Shown: piece by piece, positions 1 to 6,048 of the stretch
How positions within the stretch are numbered: the stretch's first letter is position 1
How the letters are laid out: each line of letters begins with the position of its first letter
DNA from: Chloroflexota bacterium
Lineage (GTDB): Bacteria; Chloroflexota; Limnocylindria; Limnocylindrales; CSP1-4
Assembly: GCA_029858845.1 (NCBI GenBank)
Contig: JAOUEG010000054.1
Location: 1 to 9,473, forward strand
Direction: 5' to 3'
DNA: 9,473 nt
Made by a program: the position numbers and the translations under genes
Notes under the pieces: model-generated
Told to the model about the DNA's origin: nothing
What the model saw: the letters and a program-made list of their open reading frames with translations, nothing else
Database searches by the model: none

Positions 1-804
1 GACATCGCTCCGCCTGCGCGCCGCGGCGAGGCGATCAACCTTGGATCGCTGTCCATCTACCTCGGTCTCGCGGTGGGACCATTCATCGGCGAGACGCTCC
101 TCGGCTGGGCCGGGTATGACGCCGTCTGGCTCGCGGCGGCCGCGATGGCGATCTCGGCCACGATCCTGTCGGGCCTGGTTCGAGAGTCGGCGCCGGGGGT
201 GTTGACGGCCGCCGTTGGGCCGCGACCGCGCGGCCGCCTGTTCCACCCGGCCGGCGTGCTGCCCGGGTTCCTGATCCTCACCGGTGCCTGGGGGATGGCC
301 GGGTTCTTCGCCTTCGTGCCGCTCGTTGCGACCCGCGTCGGGATGACCGGAGCCGGCGTGCCGCTGGCGATCTACGCCACGATCGTGATCGCACTCCGGA
401 TCGCGTTCGCTTCGCTGCCGGATCGGATGGGGCCCGCGCGGTTGGCCGGGGCCGCGCTGGCGACCACGGCCGCCGGCCTGATGGTGGTCGCCGTCGCGCC
501 GGGCTCGACGGGCCTGGTGCTGGGGACGATCGTCTTCGCCGTGGGGATCGCCTTCGTCTTTCCCGCGCTGATCGCCGTGGCCGTGTCCCGCGTGCCGGAC
601 ACGGAGCGCGGTTCCGTGGTCGGGACCACGAGTGCGTTCTTCGATCTCGCGTTCGGCCTCAGTCCGGCCGCGCTCGGGCTCGTCGTCGACGTGAGTGGCT
701 TCCCGGCCGCCTTCGGCCTGTCGGCGGCGATCGCGGCCCTTGGCGCCGCCACCCTCCTCGCCCGCCGTCGCTCGCTGGTCGTGATGGCGCCCACCGCGGC
801 TTGA
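1..804 (+). CDS. MFS transporter, C-terminal part (5' truncated by window edge)
   Basis: The reading frame is open from base 1, so the start lies upstream; 267 codons are visible before the TGA at 802-804. The first visible residues (APPARRGEAINLGS) are followed by IYLGLAVGPFIGE, which fits the G-x3-GP-x2-G pattern of MFS motif C in TM5, usual in the drug:H+ antiporter groups. A basic cytoplasmic loop (about residues 61-80, with GPRPRGR) separates this pair of helices from six further hydrophobic segments, matching TM7-12 of a 12-TM carrier. The last helix ends in the basic ARRRS and a short tail. Role: inner-membrane export or uptake of a small molecule, substrate unknown. The next gene starts 36 bp downstream with its own promoter-like hexamer, so the two need not be co-transcribed. 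The family is clear; efflux is only suggested by motif C. Confidence 0.85.
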   Translation, partial: DIAPPARRGEAINLGSLSIYLGLAVGPFIGETLLGWAGYDAVWLAAAAMAISATILSGLVRESAPGVLTAAVGPRPRGRLFHPAGVLPGFLILTGAWGMAGFFAFVPLVATRVGMTGAGVPLAIYATIVIALRIAFASLPDRMGPARLAGAALATTAAGLMVVAVAPGSTGLVLGTIVFAVGIAFVFPALIAVAVSRVPDTERGSVVGTTSAFFDLAFGLSPAALGLVVDVSGFPAAFGLSAAIAALGAATLLARRRSLVVMAPTAA

Positions 805-828
805 CGCGGCCGCGCTCGCGAAACGGCC

Positions 829-834
829 TACACT
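829..834 (+). promoter_or_regulatory. -10-like TACACT for the hydroxyacyl-CoA dehydrogenase operon (leaderless)
   Basis: TACACT lies exactly 6 nt before the ATG at 841, which would put the transcription start at or next to the A of the start codon. No Shine-Dalgarno sequence lies between them. The only TTGAC-like sequence, at 801-806, is 22 bp upstream and too far for a normal -35 spacing. Similar hexamers precede the thiolase and aldehyde dehydrogenase genes, which strengthens this call. Confidence 0.5.
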
Positions 835-840
835 TCGCCC

Positions 841-1707
841 ATGAGCACGCTCCAGCGCGTCTTCGTCGCCGGCGCCGGGATGATGGGCCACGGGATCGCC
901 CAGGTGCATGCGACGGCAGGCAAGAACGTCACCCTGTACGAGCCGGACCTCGCCAGGGCGGAGGCGGGATTCGCCCGGATCGCCGGGAACCTCCGGCGGG
1001 CGGTGGACAAGGGACGCCTCGAGAGCGATGAGCGCGATGCGATCTTGGCCCTGATCGTGCCCACGTCCGACCTCGCGACGTCGAGCGATGCGGACCTTGT
1101 CATCGAGGCGGTCTTCGAGGATATCGACGTCAAGCACCGCCTCTGGCGCGACCTCGATCGGCGTGCGCCGGCGCCCGCGATCTTCGCCACCAACACGAGC
1201 TCGATCGCCATCCATCGCCTGGCCGAGGCCGTCCGCCGCGAGCGGCGGCGGCGCTTCATCGGCATGCACTTCTTCAGTCCCGTGCCGGTCATGCCGCTCG
1301 TCGAGCTGATCCGCGCCCACGAGACGACCGACGACACGGTCGAGGCCGTCCGAGAGGTGGCTGCCGAGCTCGGCAAGCAGGTCATCGTCGCCGCCGACCG
1401 TCCCGGCTTCATCGTCAACCGGATCCTGATGCCGTACCTGGCCGACGCGATGCGCGCCTATGAACAGGGCGTCGGCACAGCCGAGGACATCGACGCCGGC
1501 GCCCGCGTCGGGCTCAATCACCCGATGGGTCCACTCGAACTGGCGGACTTCATCGGCCTCGATGTCTGCCTGAACGTGATGCGCGTCCTGGAGGACGGAC
1601 TGCGACTCGAGCACCTGCATCCGCCCCGCGTGCTCCAGGAGAAGGTCGCCGCCGGCCACCTGGGCCAGAAGACCGGTCGCGGCTTCTACACGTATCCGCG
1701 CGCCTGA
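841..1707 (+). CDS. 3-hydroxyacyl-CoA dehydrogenase (3-hydroxybutyryl-CoA dehydrogenase type)
   Basis: This 288-residue protein has the usual length of the single-function HBDH/PaaH/FadB2 family. It oxidises L-3-hydroxyacyl-CoA to 3-ketoacyl-CoA with NAD(P)+, or works in reverse in butyrate or PHB-type routes, in the cytoplasm. The N-terminal Rossmann fold shows VAGAGMMGHGIAQ with GxGxxG at residues 11-16, and an acidic residue (E34 in LYEPD) at the end of the second strand, typical of NAD preference. The catalytic His is H143 in GMHFFSPVPVMPLVE, with E155 as its likely partner. GFIVNR (189-194) starts the C-terminal helical domain, which ends with the family pattern GQKTGRGFY. ATG 841 is chosen because Rossmann strand 1 starts about six residues in and TACACT lies 6 nt upstream. 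The stop is 2 nt before the acyl-CoA dehydrogenase start, so they form an operon. Chain-length preference cannot be read from sequence. Confidence 0.93.
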   Translation: MSTLQRVFVAGAGMMGHGIAQVHATAGKNVTLYEPDLARAEAGFARIAGNLRRAVDKGRLESDERDAILALIVPTSDLATSSDADLVIEAVFEDIDVKHRLWRDLDRRAPAPAIFATNTSSIAIHRLAEAVRRERRRRFIGMHFFSPVPVMPLVELIRAHETTDDTVEAVREVAAELGKQVIVAADRPGFIVNRILMPYLADAMRAYEQGVGTAEDIDAGARVGLNHPMGPLELADFIGLDVCLNVMRVLEDGLRLEHLHPPRVLQEKVAAGHLGQKTGRGFYTYPRA

Positions 1708-1709
1708 CC

Positions 1710-2957
1710 GTGAGCGAACCGCTGACCGACGAGGAACGACTGCTCCAGGCAACGGCACGCGACTTCGCCGAGCGCGAGATCGCCCCGGGCGCGGCCGAGC
1801 GCGACGAAGCGGAGCGCTACGACCGCTCCCTGTTCACGGCGATGGGAGGGCTCGGCCTGACCGCTGCCCCGTTCCCGGCGTCCGTCGGCGGGGCCGGCTT
1901 CTCCTATCTCGGCTGGACCCTGGCCATGGAGGAGCTCGGGGCCGTCGACATGGCGATGGCCGTGTCGTTGTCCGTGCACATCCTGTCGCAGTACCCGGTC
2001 GTGACGTGGGGCACCGAGGAGCAGCGCGACCGATGGTTGCCCGCGATGCTGTCCGGCGAGGCTCTCGGGGCCTTCGCGCTCACGGAGCCGCTCGCGGGAT
2101 CCGATGCGGCGGCGCTCCGGACCCGGGCGGAACGGGTCGGCGGTGGGCGTGGCGCCCGGAAGGACCCAGGCGCCGACCCGGGCGCCGATCCAGGCGAAGA
2201 CTCAGGCGCCGGTGGGGGCGAACCCGACGCCTACCGACTCACCGGCACCAAGATCTGGATCTCGAACGCCCCGGAGGCGGAGCGCTACCTGGTCTTCGCC
2301 ACGGTGGATCCCTCGGCAGGTCGGGATGGCATCACGGCCTTCCTCGTGGAGAAGGGCATGCCGGGTTTCCGGTTCGGGACCCACGAGCGGAAGATGGGCA
2401 TCCGCGCCTGTCCCGCAGCGGAGCTCATCTTCGAGGGCTGCGAGGTTCCCGTCGCCAACCGCGTCGGCGCCGAGGGGGACGGCTATCGGATCGCGCTCTC
2501 CGCGTTGGGGGAGGGACGCATCTCGATCGCGGCCGCCTGCGTCGGCCTGGCGCGCTCCGGACTCGAGTCGTCAGCACGCTACCTCGGCGAGCGCACGGCG
2601 TTCGGCGGTCCGCTGTCGGAACAGCAGGGGCTGCGCTTCATGCTGGCCGAGATGGCCCGCGACGTGGCGGCGGCGCGGGCACTGACCCGGGAGGCCGCCG
2701 CGGCCAAGGATCGCGGCGAACCCATCGCCGAGGTCTCGTCGCTGGCCAAGTGGACCGCCTCGGACACGGCCATGCGCGTGGCGACGGACGCGGTCCAGCT
2801 GTTCGGGGCGACCGGCTACTCCCGGGAGACCGGGATCGAACGCCTCATGCGCGACGCCAAGGGCGCCCAGATCTACGAGGGCACGAACCAGATCCACCGC
2901 GAGATCGTGGCCGGCGGGGTGCTCAAGCGGGCCGGCAGCCGCGCGGGCGGTTCCTGA
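1710..2957 (+). CDS. acyl-CoA dehydrogenase with a DPGA-repeat insertion
   Basis: This 415-residue FAD flavoprotein catalyses alpha,beta-dehydrogenation of acyl-CoA thioesters, passing electrons to ETF. The order is standard: N-terminal helical domain, FALTEPLAGSD signature at 122-132, middle beta domain (LTGTKIWIS from 177), C-terminal helical domain and the second signature, QLFGATGYS ... RDAKGAQIYEGTNQIHR. E390 in YEGT is the catalytic base position of butyryl- and medium-chain acyl-CoA dehydrogenases. The family is normally about 380 residues; the excess is a Gly/Asp/Pro-rich insertion at about 144-172 containing four tandem tetrapeptides (152-167), between TRAERVGG and DAYRLTG. It sits at a surface loop of the beta domain, so activity is probably kept. 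The start is GTG, 2 nt after the previous stop, with no obvious Shine-Dalgarno site, so translation is probably coupled. Butyryl-CoA-like short-chain activity is plausible given the neighbours, but specificity is not proven. Confidence 0.93.
   Translation: MSEPLTDEERLLQATARDFAEREIAPGAAERDEAERYDRSLFTAMGGLGLTAAPFPASVGGAGFSYLGWTLAMEELGAVDMAMAVSLSVHILSQYPVVTWGTEEQRDRWLPAMLSGEALGAFALTEPLAGSDAAALRTRAERVGGGRGARKDPGADPGADPGEDSGAGGGEPDAYRLTGTKIWISNAPEAERYLVFATVDPSAGRDGITAFLVEKGMPGFRFGTHERKMGIRACPAAELIFEGCEVPVANRVGAEGDGYRIALSALGEGRISIAAACVGLARSGLESSARYLGERTAFGGPLSEQQGLRFMLAEMARDVAAARALTREAAAAKDRGEPIAEVSSLAKWTASDTAMRVATDAVQLFGATGYSRETGIERLMRDAKGAQIYEGTNQIHREIVAGGVLKRAGSRAGGS
2163..2210 (+). repeat. Four 12-bp imperfect tandem repeats inside the acyl-CoA dehydrogenase gene
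   Basis: Units start at 2163, 2175, 2187 and 2199. The first is GACCCAGGCGCC and the others differ from it by one to three bases. They are in frame and read DPGA, DPGA, DPGE and DSGA (residues 152-167). The 12-bp period keeps the frame, so copy-number change by replication slippage would lengthen or shorten the loop without breaking the gene. Confidence 0.85.
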
Positions 2958-3062
2958 CCCCACGCCTCACCGTTCGTCGAGGACGCGAGCCCATCCCGCG
3001 AGCACGCGGTCGTCGGCGCGTTGGCGGGGCGTTGGCCGCGCGCTGGGCGGCCGTAGCGAGGT
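2958..3062. other. Convergent intergenic gap without a gene
   Basis: This 105-bp gap separates the 3' ends of the acyl-CoA dehydrogenase (+) and the cyclic-nucleotide-binding transporter (-). I see no coding signal, RNA gene or repeat in it. The best inverted repeat is GGCCG (3034-3038) with CGGCC (3048-3052), a 5-bp stem with a 9-nt loop. It has no T-run on either side, so it is not called as a terminator. Confidence 0.5.
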
Positions 3063-4685
3063 TCACGGCGCCAGGAGTTCGGCCACGACCCGATCCGCGG
3101 CCGCCGCACTCTGGTGGTGGCCGGTCACGGCCTCGATGAAGTGCGTGCGCTCGATGGCGGCCAGGCGGACGTGCGTCTCGGCCGTGATGGTGGCCGTGCG
3201 GGGCACGTCACGCAGCAGGGCGATCTCGCCGAACGAGCCACCCGGTCCCAGGCGGCCGCTGTCCCGGCCGTCGATCTCGACCAGGACCTCGCCGAGATCG
3301 ATCATGAAGAACCGGTCTCCAAGATCGCCCTGCCGGACGACGACGTCGCCGGCATCGGCCGTGCGCCATTCCAGCCCGGCCGCCAGCTCCTCCAGCGTGG
3401 AGAGCTGAAGCGGCGAGAACATCGGCACGCCGCGGATGAGGGCCACCTCGTGCGCCGGGACGACCACGGCCGCATCCACGTGACGGAGTCCCGGCCAGGC
3501 GACGAGGGCGGCCACGGCGGGAAGGGCACCGGCGATGATCAGGGCGGACCCGATCCCGACGGCCTCGATGAGGACCGATGCCAGGACGGAGCCAAGGGCG
3601 AGCGCCGCGGTCACCAATCCTTCCTGGATGCCGAGGACCTGGGTCCGATGGTCGTTCGGCACCGTCCGTTGCAGGAGCGTGTACCCGGCGACATCGATCA
3701 GGACCTTGCCGATCCCGCCGACGGCAAGTGAGATGAGGGCGATCCCCACGATCGGGACCAGACCGATGAGCGCGATCCCGAGACCCCAGATGACGAGCCC
3801 CGCGACGAACGCCGGCGCGAGCCGGGTCCGACCGACCAGTCCGAACGCCACGAAGCCGCCGACCAGGCCGCCCGAGCCGATCGCCGCCGTGAGGAGTCCG
3901 ACGCCCGGGTCGCCCATGCCCAGCAGGTCGATCGCCGCGGCGACCAGCAGCACCGTGAGCGCTCCTCGGACCAGCCGCTGGATCGTGAACATCGCGACGA
4001 CCAGGCGCGCCGGGTTGCGGGCGAGCCATCGAACCGTATCGAGTCGACCGCCGGACGGCGCGTCGGCGCGCGTCCGCCTGGCGGTCTGCATCGGCCTTGC
4101 CGCGTGCAGGCGCATGGCGGACAGGACCGCGAGCACAAGGAGCCCGAGCCCCGGCACGAACGTCGCGACCGGACCACCCAGGAGGAGGCAGGCGGCGGCC
4201 AGCATCGGCCCGACGAGGTTGGCCAGACTGTCGCCGGTCGTCAGCGCCACGTTCCCCGCCACGAGCTCGTCCGGAGACCTCGCGACGGCCGGCAGCATCG
4301 AGCCGCGGAGCGGACGCAGGAACGTGGCGGCGATGCTGTCCAGGGCCGCGAGCAGGTAGACCAGAGGTTCCGGTAGCCCGGCTGCCAGCGCCACCGCGAG
4401 GAGGGCGACCGCGGCGATACGGACAGCGAGGGTGGCCCGCAGCGAATCGTCAGCGGGACGACCGCTCGTCAAGGCGGCCATGGTGGGGGCGAGGACGACG
4501 GACGGGACCGTGCGGATGATGGCCACCAGCGCGACGCCGCCCGGGCCGCTGGCTGCGTAGGCGAAGACGAACAGCCCCACGAGATAGGCTGCCTCCCCGG
4601 CCGACCAGGACGCCGACGCCAGCTGCAGCCGGCGCATGTCGGGGTGGGCCAGGGCCAGGAGGATCGTGGCGGCGGTCGATCGCAT
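3063..4685 (-). CDS. MFS transporter fused to a C-terminal cyclic-nucleotide-binding (cNMP/CRP-type) domain
   Basis: From ATG 4685 the protein has 540 residues. Residues about 25-400 form a run of hydrophobic segments of MFS type (MFS_3/enterobactin-exporter-like style) with a basic, Pro-rich central loop near 195-225, where the halves join. Residues about 422-540 are a CAP_ED domain: MFSPLQLSTLEELAAGLEW, then GDVVVRQGDLGDRFFMI, and a phosphate-binding cassette FGEIAL (485-490) followed by RTATIT. In CRP and PKA the equivalents of E487 and R496 contact the ribose and the cyclic phosphate, so ligand binding looks intact. No DNA-binding helix-turn-helix follows, so this is a sensor attached to a transporter, not a regulator. 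Reading can extend to a GTG at 4721, but the 12 extra residues are Pro/Arg-rich, and the ATG leaves room for a promoter opposite the divergent thiolase. Substrate and direction of transport are unknown. Confidence 0.88.
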   Translation of the reverse strand: MRSTAATILLALAHPDMRRLQLASASWSAGEAAYLVGLFVFAYAASGPGGVALVAIIRTVPSVVLAPTMAALTSGRPADDSLRATLAVRIAAVALLAVALAAGLPEPLVYLLAALDSIAATFLRPLRGSMLPAVARSPDELVAGNVALTTGDSLANLVGPMLAAACLLLGGPVATFVPGLGLLVLAVLSAMRLHAARPMQTARRTRADAPSGGRLDTVRWLARNPARLVVAMFTIQRLVRGALTVLLVAAAIDLLGMGDPGVGLLTAAIGSGGLVGGFVAFGLVGRTRLAPAFVAGLVIWGLGIALIGLVPIVGIALISLAVGGIGKVLIDVAGYTLLQRTVPNDHRTQVLGIQEGLVTAALALGSVLASVLIEAVGIGSALIIAGALPAVAALVAWPGLRHVDAAVVVPAHEVALIRGVPMFSPLQLSTLEELAAGLEWRTADAGDVVVRQGDLGDRFFMIDLGEVLVEIDGRDSGRLGPGGSFGEIALLRDVPRTATITAETHVRLAAIERTHFIEAVTGHHQSAAAADRVVAELLAP

Positions 4686-4699
4686 CCGCGAAGGATGCG
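4681..4699. promoter_or_regulatory. Perfect 7-bp inverted repeat over the transporter start codon
   Basis: CGCATCC (4681-4687) and GGATGCG (4693-4699) are perfect inverted arms around GCGAA. On the minus strand the ATG at 4685 lies in the downstream arm, and the weak -10-like CATCCT (minus strand, 4692-4697, 6 nt before that ATG) overlaps the upstream arm and one loop base. It could be an operator in the divergent promoter region, or an mRNA hairpin hiding the start if transcription begins further upstream. A 7-bp stem alone is not rare in GC-rich DNA; the position is what makes it notable. Confidence 0.3.
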
Positions 4700-4742
4700 G
4701 GTTCCGAGGTGGCGCGCGCACGGCCGGAATGACGACCCGGTG

Positions 4743-4748
4743 TAGAGT
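4743..4748 (+). promoter_or_regulatory. -10-like TAGAGT for the thiolase gene (leaderless)
   Basis: TAGAGT lies exactly 6 nt before the ATG at 4755, the same geometry as TACACT before the gene at 841. There is no Shine-Dalgarno sequence between it and the start, and no convincing -35 at 16-18 bp. It lies in the short divergent region shared with the cyclic-nucleotide-binding transporter. Confidence 0.5.
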
Positions 4749-4754
4749 CGACCC

Positions 4755-5996
4755 ATGAGCGCTTCATCCGCTCGCCCGAACGGCGAGGTCTACATCGTCA
4801 GCGCTGTCCGCACGCCGATCGGCAAGTTCGGCGGCGCGCTCAGCGCGGTCCCCGCCACGGAGCTGGGGGGCGTTGCCATCCGCGCGGCGGTGGAACGGGC
4901 CGGCCTGGGTCCGGCCACCGTGGCCGTGGACGACGTCCTCATGGGCCAGGTCCTCCAGGCGGGCGTCGGCCAGGCTCCGGCGCGCCAGGCGGCGATCCGC
5001 GCCGGCCTGCCGGATTCGACCAGCGCCACGACGATCAACCGCGTCTGCGGCTCCGGGCTCAAATCGATCATGCTGGCGGCGTCGGAGATCAGGGCCGGAG
5101 ATGCCGAGCTCGTGATCGCGGGCGGCATGGAGTCGATGAACGGCGCTCCGTACGTCCTGCCCGGGGCCCGCTTCGGCTTGCGCCTGGGCGATACTCCGCT
5201 GGTCGACTCGGCGGTCAACGACGGGCTGTGGTGCGCGATCGAGGGCTGCCACATGGGCACGCACGCCGAGCGGGTCGCTATCAGCGCACACGTCAGCCGC
5301 GAGGACCAGGATGCATTCGCCCTGGCGAGTCATCGCAAGGCGATCGCAGCGATCGACGCCGGCCGCTTCGACGCCGAGATGGCCCCTGTGACGGTCCGTG
5401 ACGCCAAAGGCCGCGAGACGATCGTCACCGAGGACGAGAATCCGCGCCGCGACTCCACGGCGGAGGCCCTGGCTCGGCTCAAGCCCGTCTTCGCGCTCCC
5501 GGAGGGCGACGACCGTGGCGAGGCGACCGTCGGGACCGTCACGGCCGGCAACGCGCCCGGGATCACGGATGGCGCGGCGGCGACCCTCGTCGCGAGCGAG
5601 CGCGCCGTCGAGCGCCTCGGCCTGAAGCCCCTGGCCCGCATCGTCGGCTACGCGCAGGCAGAGGTCGCGCCGAAGTGGCTGTTCCTGGCCCCGATCGAGG
5701 GTGTGCGACGGCTGCTCGAGCGCGTGGAACTCCCGCTCGACGCCTTCGATCTCATCGAGATCAACGAGGCCTTCGCCGCCCAGACGCTGGCCGATGGGCG
5801 CGCCCTCGGGTTCGACTGGGACCGGGTCAATGTGAACGGCGGTGCGATCGCGCTGGGACATCCGATCGGCGCCAGCGGCGCCCGCATCGTCGCCACGTTG
5901 CTCCACGAACTCCAGCGCCGGGAGGGCCGCTACGGCCTGGCGACGCTGTGTCTCGGCGGTGGAGGTTCGGTCGCCATGGCGCTCGAGCGCGCCTGA
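4755..5996 (+). CDS. acetyl-CoA C-acetyltransferase / 3-ketoacyl-CoA thiolase
   Basis: This 413-residue protein has the full length of type II biosynthetic or degradative thiolases. It either cleaves 3-ketoacyl-CoA with CoA or condenses two acetyl-CoA. Thiolase landmarks are in order: VRTPIGKFGG near the N terminus; the nucleophile C98 in INRVCGSGLKSI; AGGMESMN; NEAFAAQ; H369 in ALGHPIGASGARI; and the second catalytic cysteine C399 in LCLGGGGSVAMALE. All three catalytic residues are present, so the enzyme should be active. It resembles acetyl-CoA acetyltransferases (AtoB/PhaA style), but specificity between acetoacetyl-CoA and longer ketoacyl-CoA cannot be decided here. It is divergent from the transporter and convergent with the M28 peptidase, so it appears monocistronic. 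It would complete the step after the 3-hydroxyacyl-CoA dehydrogenase encoded 3 kb upstream. Confidence 0.95.
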   Translation: MSASSARPNGEVYIVSAVRTPIGKFGGALSAVPATELGGVAIRAAVERAGLGPATVAVDDVLMGQVLQAGVGQAPARQAAIRAGLPDSTSATTINRVCGSGLKSIMLAASEIRAGDAELVIAGGMESMNGAPYVLPGARFGLRLGDTPLVDSAVNDGLWCAIEGCHMGTHAERVAISAHVSREDQDAFALASHRKAIAAIDAGRFDAEMAPVTVRDAKGRETIVTEDENPRRDSTAEALARLKPVFALPEGDDRGEATVGTVTAGNAPGITDGAAATLVASERAVERLGLKPLARIVGYAQAEVAPKWLFLAPIEGVRRLLERVELPLDAFDLIEINEAFAAQTLADGRALGFDWDRVNVNGGAIALGHPIGASGARIVATLLHELQRREGRYGLATLCLGGGGSVAMALERA

Positions 5997-6000
5997 CAAA

Positions 6001-6024
6001 GGCGCCGACGCGACTGGGGGCGCC
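6001..6024 (-). terminator. Possible weak terminator hairpin after the M28 peptidase gene
   Basis: Two GGCGCC hexamers (6001-6006 and 6019-6024) can pair as a 6-bp stem with a 12-nt loop, just after the peptidase stop codon (complement of 6028-6030). On the minus strand the stem is followed by TTTG (complement of 5997-6000), a very short U tract. It lies between two converging genes, where a terminator is expected. The stem is short and the U-run minimal, so this is only a candidate. Confidence 0.25.
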
Positions 6025-6048
6025 GGATCAGACGCCGACCCGACTGGG
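6001..6048. repeat. Imperfect direct repeat straddling the peptidase stop codon
   Basis: The 18 bases at 6001-6018 and at 6031-6048 match at 16 positions, with a 30-bp period. On the minus strand the second copy codes for the C-terminal PSRVGV; the first copy lies just past the stop and would read PSRVGA in the same frame. It looks like a small tandem duplication that has drifted, or a C terminus shortened by a stop codon between the copies. Confidence 0.5.

Noticed and set aside
801..806. TTGACG as a -35 box for the gene at 841
   Set aside because: It is 22 bp from the TACACT hexamer, longer than the usual 16-18 bp, and it overlaps the stop codon of the previous gene.
3034..3052. GGCCG/CGGCC stem as a terminator between converging genes
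   Set aside because: Only 5 bp with a 9-nt loop and no T-run on either strand; stems like this are frequent in GC-rich sequence.
2006..3139. A 377-codon plus-strand frame overlapping the acyl-CoA dehydrogenase
   Set aside because: Arg/Gly-rich +1-type shadow of the real acyl-CoA dehydrogenase frame, which has both family signatures and the catalytic Glu.
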